Origin: Paludibacter sp.
GTDB taxonomy: Bacteria; Bacteroidota; Bacteroidia; Bacteroidales; Paludibacteraceae
Assembly (NCBI GenBank): GCA_028710895.1
Contig: JAQTTH010000004.1
Location: 186,001-250,000, forward strand
Length of the DNA: 64,000 nucleotides
Reading direction: 5' to 3'
The notes beneath the pieces were generated by a model that saw only the letters and a program-made list of their open reading frames with translations, did no database searches and had not been told where the DNA came from. The position numbers and the translations under genes were made by a program. Positions 8,848 through 16,683 of the stretch are shown here, one piece after another. Position 1 is the first letter of the stretch. Each line of letters begins with the position of its first letter.

Positions 8848-10731
8848 ATGAAAAAAATTACACTTTTAGGATTAGTTATGCTTTTGTCTTTTTTCACGTC
8901 TCCGGCAAAAGCTGAAATCAACTTTGATCTGACCTCAGTTGGTGGTACATACACGCTTGATTATGCCGCTTTAACCGCTGAAAAAAACAAAGCTCAGACT
9001 GACAGATGGATTACTGTAGTAAACTATGGCGCTAGTGGAACCTCTGGAAAATGCGGAACTGCAACAGCTACTTTTGATATTAAAACAGGTCGTACAATTG
9101 CATTTTACTTAGCTAAATGTGATAAAATGACTATTTCTGCGAATATAGCAACCGGGCGTGGTTTGACATATACCATTAACGATGGAGTATCAACAACACT
9201 TGCCGGAACAGGTGCCTGCGTCGATTACGTTGTTAATGTAAATTCGGAAGCTCCTGTGAAAATTATTGTACAAGGTTTAAATAGCAATAGTGCCTGGACA
9301 TCGTTTTTCTCCTTCTCGTACGCAGCCAAAACTCCAACTATATCGGCTTTTAAAATTAATGGAACACCCGCTGTTATTGATCAAACAGCTAAAACTATCG
9401 TCTTGCAAATGCCTTGGGGTACTGATATAAGTGCTGTAACTCCTGAAGTTACAATAAGTTCAGCAACTGGTTACACTCCAACTGGTGCTCAGAATTTTAC
9501 AACTGGACCAATTGTATATGCTGTAACAGATGGCACAACTACAAACAATTATACAGCTACTATCACAGCCAAATCTACAGTTGATACAGATAAATCAATT
9601 ACTTCTTTGACTGTAAATGGCAGAACGGCAACCATCAATGAAGCAACAGGAGCAATTACTTGTGAATTTCCAAGTTTTACGGGTTCATTAGGCAATTGGC
9701 CTGTGGCATTTACATTAAGTGGTACTACATGTTCGGCGAATTTCACATCTGGAAATAACTACGATTTTCTTGCAAACAACACACAAACAATTACCGTTAC
9801 AGCTCAAGATTTAAGCACTAAAGTGTATACTATTACCCCGGCAATCTCTACCAAGAAAAATATTGGAATGCTTACTCTAAATGGCAAAGCTGAATCTTAT
9901 GATAATCTTTTACTTTCAGCATTTAGTGATTATTATGTAAGCTTCCTGACAGCAGCATCAACTGCTCCGACTGATATAGCAGCATTTTATTCAAATTATG
10001 ATTTAATTGTGTTGCATGCCAATGTGAGTGGGACAAATGCTACCGGAATTGCCACAAAAGCGATGGTAGGAGTAAAACCGATACTAAACTTAAAAGCATT
10101 CTTCTACAATTCAGGAAGATGGAGCTGGTCTACTGCCACACCATTAAGTTCGGCGGCAGGGCTTGGTAGTGCCGATGTTGCAACGTCACTACAGTCACAT
10201 CCTATTTTCAGTAATGTGAATTTTACAGGAACTACATTGTCATATTACGATAATTTGCCTGTCACAAATGTCAATGGTACGCAATGGGCTGCTGATTTGG
10301 CAACATTATCTGGTTTCACATCACACACAATAGCAACTGCGGATGGTATTACTGGTATTCAGGCTCATGAAATACAAGACAATTTGAGTGCTAAATTCTT
10401 AATGGTTGGCCTTAGCATGGAAAGTAATAACTACATGTATTTCAATAGTAACGCAATAAACGTACTGAAAAATGCAGCTGCATATTTGTTGAATCCAGCT
10501 GCAAAATACAACTATACGGTTACAAGTTTAAATAATATGACCGATCAAAATTCGATTTATTATAATAACAATGTAATTTATAACCCCAATCAGAAATCAG
10601 TTGTAATTTATAATACCTCCGGAGTAAAGGTGAGATCAGCTAACGGAAAAACCATTCATACTGAAACATTGCCTAAGGGTGTTTATTTGGTGCGTACAGA
10701 TAATGCTAATGTGTTGAAGTTCATCAAATAA
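8848..10731 (+). CDS. Secreted T9SS-sorted protein with Ig-like repeats and a ThuA-like region
   Basis: A signal peptide (KKITLLGLVMLLSFFTSPAKA) predicts Sec export. After an N-terminal beta-rich region come two Ig-like repeats of the DUF5018 kind (about residues 165-330; SAFKINGTPAVIDQTAKTI and SLTVNGRTATINEATGAI begin them). A segment of about 190 residues follows (IGMLTLNGKAESYDNLL, YDLIVLHANVSG, NLKAFFYNSGRW) that resembles ThuA/glutamine-amidotransferase-like proteins. The last 70 residues form a type A sorting domain ending in PKGVYLVRTDN and a lysine-rich tail. The enzymatic role is unknown. The neighbouring GH105 gene suggests a part in plant polysaccharide use. Confidence 0.75.
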   Translation: MKKITLLGLVMLLSFFTSPAKAEINFDLTSVGGTYTLDYAALTAEKNKAQTDRWITVVNYGASGTSGKCGTATATFDIKTGRTIAFYLAKCDKMTISANIATGRGLTYTINDGVSTTLAGTGACVDYVVNVNSEAPVKIIVQGLNSNSAWTSFFSFSYAAKTPTISAFKINGTPAVIDQTAKTIVLQMPWGTDISAVTPEVTISSATGYTPTGAQNFTTGPIVYAVTDGTTTNNYTATITAKSTVDTDKSITSLTVNGRTATINEATGAITCEFPSFTGSLGNWPVAFTLSGTTCSANFTSGNNYDFLANNTQTITVTAQDLSTKVYTITPAISTKKNIGMLTLNGKAESYDNLLLSAFSDYYVSFLTAASTAPTDIAAFYSNYDLIVLHANVSGTNATGIATKAMVGVKPILNLKAFFYNSGRWSWSTATPLSSAAGLGSADVATSLQSHPIFSNVNFTGTTLSYYDNLPVTNVNGTQWAADLATLSGFTSHTIATADGITGIQAHEIQDNLSAKFLMVGLSMESNNYMYFNSNAINVLKNAAAYLLNPAAKYNYTVTSLNNMTDQNSIYYNNNVIYNPNQKSVVIYNTSGVKVRSANGKTIHTETLPKGVYLVRTDNANVLKFIK

Positions 10732-10751
10732 TTGAATTTATAATTACCTTT

Positions 10752-10790
10752 GTTACGCGTTGCAAGTTGTTAGTTGCAACGCGTAACTTC
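10752..10790 (+). terminator. Strong intrinsic terminator
   Basis: Perfect 14-bp arms (10752-10765 and 10774-10787) around an 8-base loop, followed by a weak T-rich run. It lies 20 bases after the stop of the secreted-protein gene and separates it from the GH105 gene. Confidence 0.75.
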
Positions 10791-10817
10791 TTTAATTACC
10801 TTTTATCATCTACCTAA

Positions 10818-12254
10818 ATGAGAAAATCAATACTTTTATTTGCATTCATAGTGGGTGTTTTAGCTGTAAATGCTCAGTCACTTCCTTCAAAGATTCAGGT
10901 TCTGACACAAATGAAACTGGCAAATACCTATTTCATGACGAAGTGGCCCGATCCTACTGCGGTGATTGTAACGAATAAAAGTCGTCCAAGTAATTTGTGG
11001 ACTCGTGGCACATATTACGAAGGTCTTATGCAACTCTATTATCTCACACAAGATGCCACATTGCTGAAGTATGCTGTTGATTGGGGAACGTTTCATAAAT
11101 GGCAACCAACCTATACAGGAACCGTTGCCACCCGAGTTGCCGATAACCAATGCTGTTTTCAAACATTCCTGGAGCTCTATCAGCTCGATCCGACCAAAAC
11201 CGAACGAATTGCCACTGCGCAAATCAGCATTGATGCAATGGTAAATTCTACCAAAGTAAACGATTGGTGGTGGATTGACGCCATGCACATGGCAATGCCG
11301 GTGTTTGCAAAGTTTGGAAACGTGAAGAGTGACAATAAGTATTATGAGAAAATGTACAATCTGTACAATTATACTAAAAGTCAGGCAAAAGGAGTAGGGC
11401 TGTACAATGCTGCCGATTCGCTTTGGTATCGCGATAGTGTGTACCTTCCACCAACCAAAAGCCCGAACGGTTTGCCTGTGTATTGGTCTCGTGGGAATGG
11501 GTGGGTGTTTGCGGCTCTTACACGGACGCTCGACGTGCTGCCGGCTATTGCGCCTCATCGCGACGAATATGTGTCTGTATTCAAACAAATGGCAGGGAAA
11601 CTGAAGCGAATTCAACGTACGGATGGTTTCTGGAATTGTAATCTGGGCGATGCGAATGATTATGGTGGAAAGGAAACATCGGGGACCGTGTTTTTTACCT
11701 ACGGACTGGCCTGGGGGATTAATCACAACCTGTTGGACTCGGCAACCTATTATCCGATTGTTGTAAAAGCCTGGAATGGCCTTATTGCTGATGCTCTGCA
11801 TGTAAATGGTTCACTCGGTTGGGTGCAGTCGGCCGGTAGTAAACCCGCAGATGGCCAGCCGCTTTCGTACGACAAAATGCCCGATTTCGAAGATTTCGGA
11901 TTGGGAGGTTTCTTGTTGGCGGGAAGTGAAGTATATAAGCTGACTAAAGTGATAAATGGAGCCACAACTGTTGCTGAGCTGAATGCGAATGATTTACAGC
12001 TATCAGCTTACCCAAATCCTTTTGCACAATCTGTTCGCATAAGCTATGAGGCAGCAACGACTAATTCTGGAGTAAATATATTGAATGCGTTAGGACAACG
12101 GGTTTTCAGTTCGAATGCACACACCTCCGGTGATGTAAGTTTTTGTTGGAATGCGAAATCTACAAATGGCAATTCGCTACCAAACGGACTTTACATGGTT
12201 TGTGTCACTGATGGTAACCGAAAGCAGGTACGAAAAATTGTATTGGAAAGGTAA
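10818..12254 (+). CDS. Glycoside hydrolase family 105 (unsaturated rhamnogalacturonyl hydrolase), T9SS-sorted
   Basis: Expected to remove the unsaturated uronic acid left on the non-reducing end by pectin or related polysaccharide lyases. A signal peptide (RKSILLFAFIVGVLAVNAQ) is followed by the (alpha/alpha)6-barrel domain (about residues 25-380). That domain contains RGTYYEGLMQLYYLT, DNQCCFQTFLELY, WWWIDAMHMAMPVFAKFG, YWSRGNGWVFAALTR, TDGFWNCNLGD and ETSGTVFFTYGLAWGIN, all GH105 landmarks. The C-terminus (from about residue 392) is a type A sorting domain: LSAYPNPF, LNALGQRVFS, LPNGLYMVCV. The fusion means the protein is exported across the outer membrane, whereas many GH105 enzymes are periplasmic. 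Confidence 0.9.
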   Translation: MRKSILLFAFIVGVLAVNAQSLPSKIQVLTQMKLANTYFMTKWPDPTAVIVTNKSRPSNLWTRGTYYEGLMQLYYLTQDATLLKYAVDWGTFHKWQPTYTGTVATRVADNQCCFQTFLELYQLDPTKTERIATAQISIDAMVNSTKVNDWWWIDAMHMAMPVFAKFGNVKSDNKYYEKMYNLYNYTKSQAKGVGLYNAADSLWYRDSVYLPPTKSPNGLPVYWSRGNGWVFAALTRTLDVLPAIAPHRDEYVSVFKQMAGKLKRIQRTDGFWNCNLGDANDYGGKETSGTVFFTYGLAWGINHNLLDSATYYPIVVKAWNGLIADALHVNGSLGWVQSAGSKPADGQPLSYDKMPDFEDFGLGGFLLAGSEVYKLTKVINGATTVAELNANDLQLSAYPNPFAQSVRISYEAATTNSGVNILNALGQRVFSSNAHTSGDVSFCWNAKSTNGNSLPNGLYMVCVTDGNRKQVRKIVLER

Positions 12255-12275
12255 CGCAGACTATATAAATGAGAA

Positions 12276-12310
12276 AACGGGTTTCGAAATTGCTTCGGAA
12301 CTCGTTTTTT
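12276..12310 (+). terminator. Terminator after the GH105 gene
   Basis: A hairpin of about 13 pairs with G-U wobbles (left arm from 12276, right arm to 12306) ends in six T. It is 22 bases after the stop codon, and on the minus strand it also ends in a short T run. Confidence 0.7.
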
Positions 12311-12334
12311 ATTTTGGGGTTGATACTTGCAGAA

Positions 12335-12447
12335 ATAAAAAAAGGTAATAATTGAAACTCAATTATGTACCCCCTTAAAAACGCGAAAGGTAGTAACGCC
12401 TTACTACCAATCTTTGTTAACCTTAAATCTAATACTATGAAAAAATC
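12335..12447 (-). ncRNA. Candidate small RNA
   Basis: A consensus promoter reads leftward into a roughly 110-base stretch without a reading frame. The stretch holds a perfect 8-bp hairpin (12389-12408, loop cgcc on the plus strand) and then a 7-bp hairpin (12349-12365) followed on the minus strand by TTACC and seven T, a good intrinsic terminator. The leader contains a purine/T-rich track resembling leader sequences seen repeatedly in Bacteroidetes genomes. No target gene lies downstream on this strand: the GH105 gene points toward it, so it would be a stand-alone transcript. Boundaries are estimates. Confidence 0.45.
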
Positions 12448-12453
12448 ACGATG

Positions 12454-12484
12454 CAAAGATAAAGCGTATTTTGGACACTTGCAA
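12454..12484 (-). promoter_or_regulatory. Consensus promoter of the candidate small RNA
   Basis: On the minus strand TTG (12482-12484), exactly 20 bases, then TATCTTTG (12454-12461). This matches the spacing seen here for trmD, tRNA-Arg, korA and the integrase. Confidence 0.7.
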
Positions 12485-12505
12485 GAGTTTTCTGAAATAT
12501 TTTCA

Positions 12506-12535
12506 ATAAAAGTATGTTTTATAACATACTTTTAT
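12506..12535. repeat. Perfect 13-bp inverted repeat
   Basis: Arms 12506-12518 and 12523-12535 around ttat. It lies just upstream of the small-RNA promoter. It could act as an operator for that promoter or as a terminator for readthrough; T residues follow only after a short gap. Confidence 0.6.
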
Positions 12536-12606
12536 GTTTTTATCCTGAAATTGTCCGAAAAATGAGCCAATTTTACAAATATTAAGAAGATAAATACCCT
12601 GAAAAT

Positions 12607-12641
12607 ACAAACGGAGTGATCTTTTGGGTCACTCCGTTTGT
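12607..12641 (-). terminator. argC terminator
   Basis: Perfect 13-bp arms (12607-12619, 12629-12641) with a 9-base loop, 20 bases past the argC stop. On the minus strand the stem is followed by a short T-rich run. Confidence 0.75.
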
Positions 12642-12661
12642 GCAAATTCATATTTTGAGGA

Positions 12662-13636
12662 TTAAAACCCGATAGCTTTCAACCCTAATCCCGTTTTTTC
12701 GTCCAAACCAAACATCAAATTCATGTTTTGAACAGCCTGGCCGGATGCACCTTTCAATAAATTGTCAATCATGGATACAATCAGCAGTTTGTCGCCGTGT
12801 TTTTCGAGGTAAACAATGCCTTTGTTGGTGTTCACAACCTGTTTCATATCCGGATTTTTATTTACTACGAACGTAAATGCCGCATCTTTGTAGAAATCGT
12901 TGTAAAGCTTCTTAGCTTCGTCAAGAGTCAACGCACAGGTTGTGTAAGTAGTTGCATAAATCCCCCGCGCAAAATTTCCACGAACGGGAATAAAGTTCAA
13001 CGACTTCTTGAAACCGGCTTGCAACTGACGGAGCGATTGTCCGATTTCCCCCAAATGTTGATGATCAAAAGCTTTGTAAATGGAGATATTATTATTTCGC
13101 CAGCTGAAGTGCGATGTATCCGAAGGCTTTACGCCGGCACCGGTTGAACCGGTAATGGCATTCACGTGAATTTCGTCGGTGAGCAACCCGGCGGCAGCCA
13201 ACGGGAATAAAGCCAGCTGAATGGCGGTGGCAAAACAACCCGGATTTGCAACGCGTGAAGCGGTACGGATTTCGTCGCGATTGAGTTCGGGCAGTCCGTA
13301 CACAAAATCGTGGTTCGGACTTTTAGCACGATAATCGGTCGACAGATCGATAATTTTTACAGAAGCAGGAACTTCGTTGCTGTCCATAAACTTTTTGCTG
13401 TCGCCATGAGCTGAGCAAAGAAACAACGCATCTACCGACCCAAATGGTAATTCAGACGTAAATACCAAATCGGTTTCACCAATCAAGCCGCTGTGAACGT
13501 CGGCAATGGGGTTACCGGCATTGCTGCTACTGTTTACAAACACAATTTCCACGTTGGGGTGGTTAATCAAAATGCGCAATAATTCACCGGCAGTATAGCC
13601 TGCACCACCTATTACGCCTACTTTAATTTTTGTCAT
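12662..13636 (-). CDS. argC: N-acetyl-gamma-glutamyl-phosphate reductase
   Basis: Third step of arginine synthesis: NADPH-dependent reduction of N-acetylglutamyl phosphate to the semialdehyde. The N-terminus has the Rossmann signature GVIGGAGYTAGELLRIL. The active-site cysteine sits in VANPGCFATA, and GSTGAGVKPSD and PVRGNFARGIYAT are the substrate-domain motifs. Its 324 residues match the shorter Bacteroidetes form. Other arg genes are not adjacent; the downstream side carries only its terminator. Confidence 0.96.
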   Translation of the reverse strand: MTKIKVGVIGGAGYTAGELLRILINHPNVEIVFVNSSSNAGNPIADVHSGLIGETDLVFTSELPFGSVDALFLCSAHGDSKKFMDSNEVPASVKIIDLSTDYRAKSPNHDFVYGLPELNRDEIRTASRVANPGCFATAIQLALFPLAAAGLLTDEIHVNAITGSTGAGVKPSDTSHFSWRNNNISIYKAFDHQHLGEIGQSLRQLQAGFKKSLNFIPVRGNFARGIYATTYTTCALTLDEAKKLYNDFYKDAAFTFVVNKNPDMKQVVNTNKGIVYLEKHGDKLLIVSMIDNLLKGASGQAVQNMNLMFGLDEKTGLGLKAIGF

Positions 13637-13655
13637 ATCCAGAAAATAAATTATT

Positions 13656-13922
13656 TTACAATATAGAATATATGCGGGAAATTAAGATTATCCACGCAAT
13701 CAATACCAGCCACGTCCACACCCAATAACTGAGTTTACGGTTTTTATGGCGCAATGTATACATCAGCAAAACAGTGGCAAACACGCCTCCCAGAGCTTCC
13801 AGCAAATGCAAGGTTCGTTCGGGAATTCGTCTTCGACTCTTTCTTGCTGCATTTTTGTCAATACTAAAAACAAGCCCGCTAAGTAAATTGATAATTACTA
13901 AATAAACTATTTCGAGCTTCAT
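13656..13922 (-). CDS. DUF1294 family small membrane protein
   Basis: 88 residues with about three hydrophobic segments. The family pattern is visible: SIDKNAARKSRRRIPERTLHLLEALGG followed by the RHKNRKLSYW segment before the last helix. DUF1294 proteins are small inner-membrane proteins of unknown function. The gene ends 19 bases before argC on the same strand, so the two may be cotranscribed. Confidence 0.82.
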   Translation of the reverse strand: MKLEIVYLVIINLLSGLVFSIDKNAARKSRRRIPERTLHLLEALGGVFATVLLMYTLRHKNRKLSYWVWTWLVLIAWIILISRIYSIL

Positions 13923-14006
13923 CTACGTTTTATATTCTTATTTTGATAGTTGCAATTAATCCTGTTTTGATCCTGTTGGAGTTACAAATCCTGTATCGTA
14001 AATAAC

Positions 14007-14195
14007 TTCCACGGTGCTGTCATTTGCTTCCACGGTGCCTCCAGTTGTGAAAACGGTACATTCAGTTGCTCCCACGCTACATACTTTTGCTTCCACGGTG
14101 TATCCAGTTGTGAAAACGGTACGTACAGTTGTGAATACGGTGCATTCAGTTGCAAATACGGTACTGCCAATTACGTCCACGGTGCATCCGGCAGT
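14007..14195. repeat. Nine tandem 21-bp repeats between trmD and the DUF1294 gene
   Basis: Nine consecutive 21-base units, each starting like TTCCACGGTG or GAAAACGGTAC, are diverged but keep phase exactly. Because 21 is a multiple of three and the units lack stops, several frames on both strands are open and spell seven-residue repeats. None has a convincing start or family. The repeats fill most of the otherwise gene-less 317-base interval 13923-14239, and nothing else was seen in it. Confidence 0.85.
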
Positions 14196-14239
14196 ATCTC
14201 CGGAATTTGCGTTTTCAATAATTCAACTGTCAAAAGGAT

Positions 14240-14917
14240 TTATTCTTCCAGTAAATCCGGTCTCAATCGCTTGGTTCGCTCCACCGACTGTTGGTGATTC
14301 CACTCGTCTACTTTGGCCTGATGCCCCGAAAGGAGTATGTCCGGCACTTTCCAACCTTTGTACTCTGCCGGACGGGTATAAACCGGAGGCGCAAGCAGGT
14401 TGTCCTGAAACGAGTCGGACAGCGCCGATTGCTCATCGCCAATGGCTCCGGGAATAAGGCGAACAATGGCATCGGTCATGATAGCCGCCGGAAGTTCGCC
14501 ACCCGTCAGCACAAAATCGCCTACCGATATTTCTTTAGTAATCAAATGTTCACGCACACGATGATCGATACCTTTGTAATGCCCGCACAGAATGATTAGG
14601 TTTTCGGACATCGACATGCGGTTAGCCATTTTCTGGTCGAATTTTTCACCATCGGGCGAAGTATAAATCACTTCGTCGTAGATACGTTCGCTTTTTAGTT
14701 TGCTTATTATACAGTCAATCGGTTCAATTTGCATCACCATTCCGGCGCTGAATCCAAACGCATAGTCGTCTACACGACGGTGTTTATTGGTTGTATATTC
14801 CCGCAGGTTATGCACATGAATTTCTACAAGCCCCTTTTCTTTGGCACGTTTTATAATGGAAAAATTGAGCGGACTATCCAATAATTCGGGTACAGCGGAA
14901 ATAATATCTATGCGCAT
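14240..14917 (-). CDS. trmD: tRNA (guanine-N1-)-methyltransferase TrmD
   Basis: Methylates G37 of tRNAs reading CNN codons, preventing +1 frameshifts; it is a SPOUT-fold (knotted) enzyme. Clear motifs: [13 protein letters not shown] at the N-terminus, [13 protein letters not shown] and [22 protein letters not shown] forming the SAM-binding knot, then the C-terminal domain with [22 protein letters not shown]. The length of 225 residues is typical for Bacteroidetes. A consensus promoter lies upstream. The 3' end is followed by the 21-bp repeat tract. Confidence 0.97.
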   Translation of the reverse strand: MRIDIISAVPELLDSPLNFSIIKRAKEKGLVEIHVHNLREYTTNKHRRVDDYAFGFSAGMVMQIEPIDCIISKLKSERIYDEVIYTSPDGEKFDQKMANRMSMSENLIILCGHYKGIDHRVREHLITKEISVGDFVLTGGELPAAIMTDAIVRLIPGAIGDEQSALSDSFQDNLLAPPVYTRPAEYKGWKVPDILLSGHQAKVDEWNHQQSVERTKRLRPDLLEE

Positions 14918-14963
14918 TTAAATCGATTAATAACGAATACTTAATAAGTATCAATTTAGTGTG

Positions 14964-14994
14964 CAAAGGTACGGAAAATGTGCTAATATACCAA
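14964..14994 (-). promoter_or_regulatory. trmD promoter
   Basis: Minus-strand TTG (14992-14994), 20 bases, TACCTTTG (14964-14971), a full Bacteroidetes promoter 46 bases ahead of the trmD ATG. Confidence 0.75.
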
Positions 14995-14996
14995 TG

Positions 14997-15168
14997 TGGT
15001 GATTTATTGATGTGAAGATGTGATGATTTGCTGATTTGCTGATGTGATGATATGTTGATGTGATAATGTGATGATATGTTGATGAGTTTATCCGTAGATC
15101 AGTTGATGTGGTGATATATAGATTTCTTTAATCATCACATCAGCAAATCATCACATCATCACATCACC
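14997..15168. repeat. Low-complexity inverted repeat of gatgtgatgat type
   Basis: Short words (gatgtgatgat, gatttgctgat) are reiterated on the left side. The right side (15131-15168) is their reverse complement, with a perfect 19-bp core pairing 15033-15051 with 15131-15149. The tract fills the space between trmD and the partial metH repeat, and could extrude as a cruciform or form a long RNA hairpin. Confidence 0.75.
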
Positions 15169-15171
15169 GAA

Positions 15172-15414
15172 TTAAAGATTGTGTGCCATCCATTTGCGAA
15201 GGATATCGGGCGATTTACCACAACGACGGGCGTAATCGAGAAACTGATTTTCGTCTATCTTGCCCACCATAAAGTATTTCGACTTTGGATGTGAAAAATA
15301 CAATCCGCACATCTGTTTCAGTCTAATATGTGTGAATTTTGTTTCTCGTGTTTTTTTACTATTTTTACATTCAAAATCAACTCCTCGATAGTAATAGTCA
15401 CCTACATTCAACAC
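15172..15414 (-). pseudogene. Truncated 3' copy of the MetH activation-domain gene
   Basis: The last 46 codons (CGLYFSHPKSKYFMVGKI to WMAHNL) repeat the end of the intact gene at 18253-19194. At DNA level 15172-15311 and 18253-18392 align over 140 bases without gaps and with seven mismatches. The 5' third of this open frame (15312-15414) has no resemblance to MetH, so the fragment is not a functional gene. It marks the left border of the inserted glycosyltransferase cassette. The few differences suggest the duplication is not very recent. Confidence 0.85.
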
Positions 15415-15511
15415 ATAGCTATTACAGAAGGACTGAGTTCGTTGAACCGGGTTGGGGCTCGAAATTTTTTTTCTGAAAATTTTCAGTCTGCATGATAATT
15501 TTAAAAAGAAT

Positions 15512-16654
15512 ATGTATAAAGTAAAAATAATATCTTCTCTTTTTATTGTTGTATTTATTAATTTTCTATTTCTGGCTAAATATACAGTACGGTTTACAAA
15601 TTATTCATTGTTACTCTCGTTTGTAATTTCAATTATTTATTGTCAGTTTTATTTTTATAGAGACAAAATTAAACTCCGCGAAAATTACAGAAATAAAATT
15701 ATCTTCTTTGCTGTTCTCGGTTACGTATTATTTTCGCTACTTCTTTTTCAACTATTTCCATTGTCTGGCGTTAATGTTGATCGATATAGTGTAATCACTT
15801 CATTTTGGGATAGTTTCTTTCAGTCGAAATACGTATACCTTTCAAAATCTCATCAGGGAAATATGCCGGGACCTATGCCTTTTTATTTTATCTTGGCTCT
15901 GCCTTTTTATTTTATGCATGAGTTGGGTTATTTCTCAATAATGGGTTTGATTGTTTTCGTTCTTGCTTTGAAATATTCGAAGGTTAAAAACAACCAACTA
16001 ATTATCGGGGTAATGATGCTGATCGGCTCTGCCTTTCTTTTTTGGGAAACAGTGTCCAGAAGTAATATCTTGCTAAATAGCAGTCTTGTTCTGTTTTCGT
16101 TGTTGATCTTTATGAAGTCACTTAGCATAGTGAAAAATAAGCATATATTGCTTAACGGTCTGATAATTGGTCTGCTACTGTCAACAAGAAATGTTTTGAT
16201 AATCCCCTATATTGTATTGTTTCTTTACACATTGAAGGCTAAAATTTATAGTTTCACAGATATGATTAAGGTCTCGCTAATAATTCTGGTTGTTTTCGCG
16301 TTAACTTTTACGCCCTTTGTTGTTAATCATTATCAGGAGTTTCTGAAAATAAATCCCTTTATTATTCAGTCGTCTTCTCTAATGCCAAGTTGGTTAAGCT
16401 TTTTATGTGTATTTTTCACAATATCAACCTTATTCTTTACCAAATCGTATGATGATGTTTTCTATTTTAGTGGATTGTATCTTTTGATTACTATCCTAAC
16501 CTATCTGGCCTATCATATCTGCGTAGATGGCTTTCATAATGCATTTTACAAAAGCAATGTGGATATTTCATACTTTCTTTTATGCATTCCTTTTTTTATG
16601 TTTTATTTGTTGTTTGAAAAGAAAACGCCAGTTGGTATTAGTAGTGCTAAATAA
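15512..16654 (+). CDS. Multi-pass membrane protein, probable GT-C-like glycosyltransferase
   Basis: 380 residues with roughly ten hydrophobic segments. The first extracytoplasmic loop contains VNVDRYSVI and GNMPGPMPFYF. This acidic-residue pattern after the first helix resembles GT-C fold transferases that take sugars from polyprenyl-phosphate donors, but no specific family was recognised. The ATG at 15512 is chosen over one at 15452 because an A-rich ribosome-entry region precedes it and the earlier part lacks membrane character. With the next two genes it forms a gtr-like trio, in which this one would decide the specificity. The coding DNA is visibly more AT-rich than trmD or argC. Confidence 0.6.
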   Translation: MYKVKIISSLFIVVFINFLFLAKYTVRFTNYSLLLSFVISIIYCQFYFYRDKIKLRENYRNKIIFFAVLGYVLFSLLLFQLFPLSGVNVDRYSVITSFWDSFFQSKYVYLSKSHQGNMPGPMPFYFILALPFYFMHELGYFSIMGLIVFVLALKYSKVKNNQLIIGVMMLIGSAFLFWETVSRSNILLNSSLVLFSLLIFMKSLSIVKNKHILLNGLIIGLLLSTRNVLIIPYIVLFLYTLKAKIYSFTDMIKVSLIILVVFALTFTPFVVNHYQEFLKINPFIIQSSSLMPSWLSFLCVFFTISTLFFTKSYDDVFYFSGLYLLITILTYLAYHICVDGFHNAFYKSNVDISYFLLCIPFFMFYLLFEKKTPVGISSAK

Positions 16655-16683
16655 TTGTCAATATTTTATTAAGAATCGAGTAA

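Noticed and set aside
10887-11801. Long minus-strand frame of 304 codons antisense to the GH105 gene
   Set aside because: Cys/His/Arg-rich composition typical of antisense translation; the plus strand has a clear GH105 domain.
12365-12565. Small plus-strand peptide (MKKSRCKDKAYFG...)
   Set aside because: It lies antisense to the promoter and body of the candidate small RNA. The ATG-AAAAAA context and GCAAAGATA are explained by the minus-strand promoter.
13956-14180. Minus-strand open frame of 74 heptad-like codons, and overlapping frames including a plus-strand frame of 147 codons (14014-14457)
   Set aside because: They arise from the 21-bp repeats lacking stops. No start context or family, and the plus frame runs antisense through trmD.
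14007-14195. CRISPR array
   Set aside because: Units are directly adjacent with no spacers, diverged, and no cas genes are near.
15452-15511. N-terminal extension of the GT-C-like protein
   Set aside because: The 20 extra residues lack membrane character, and the ATG at 15512 is better placed.
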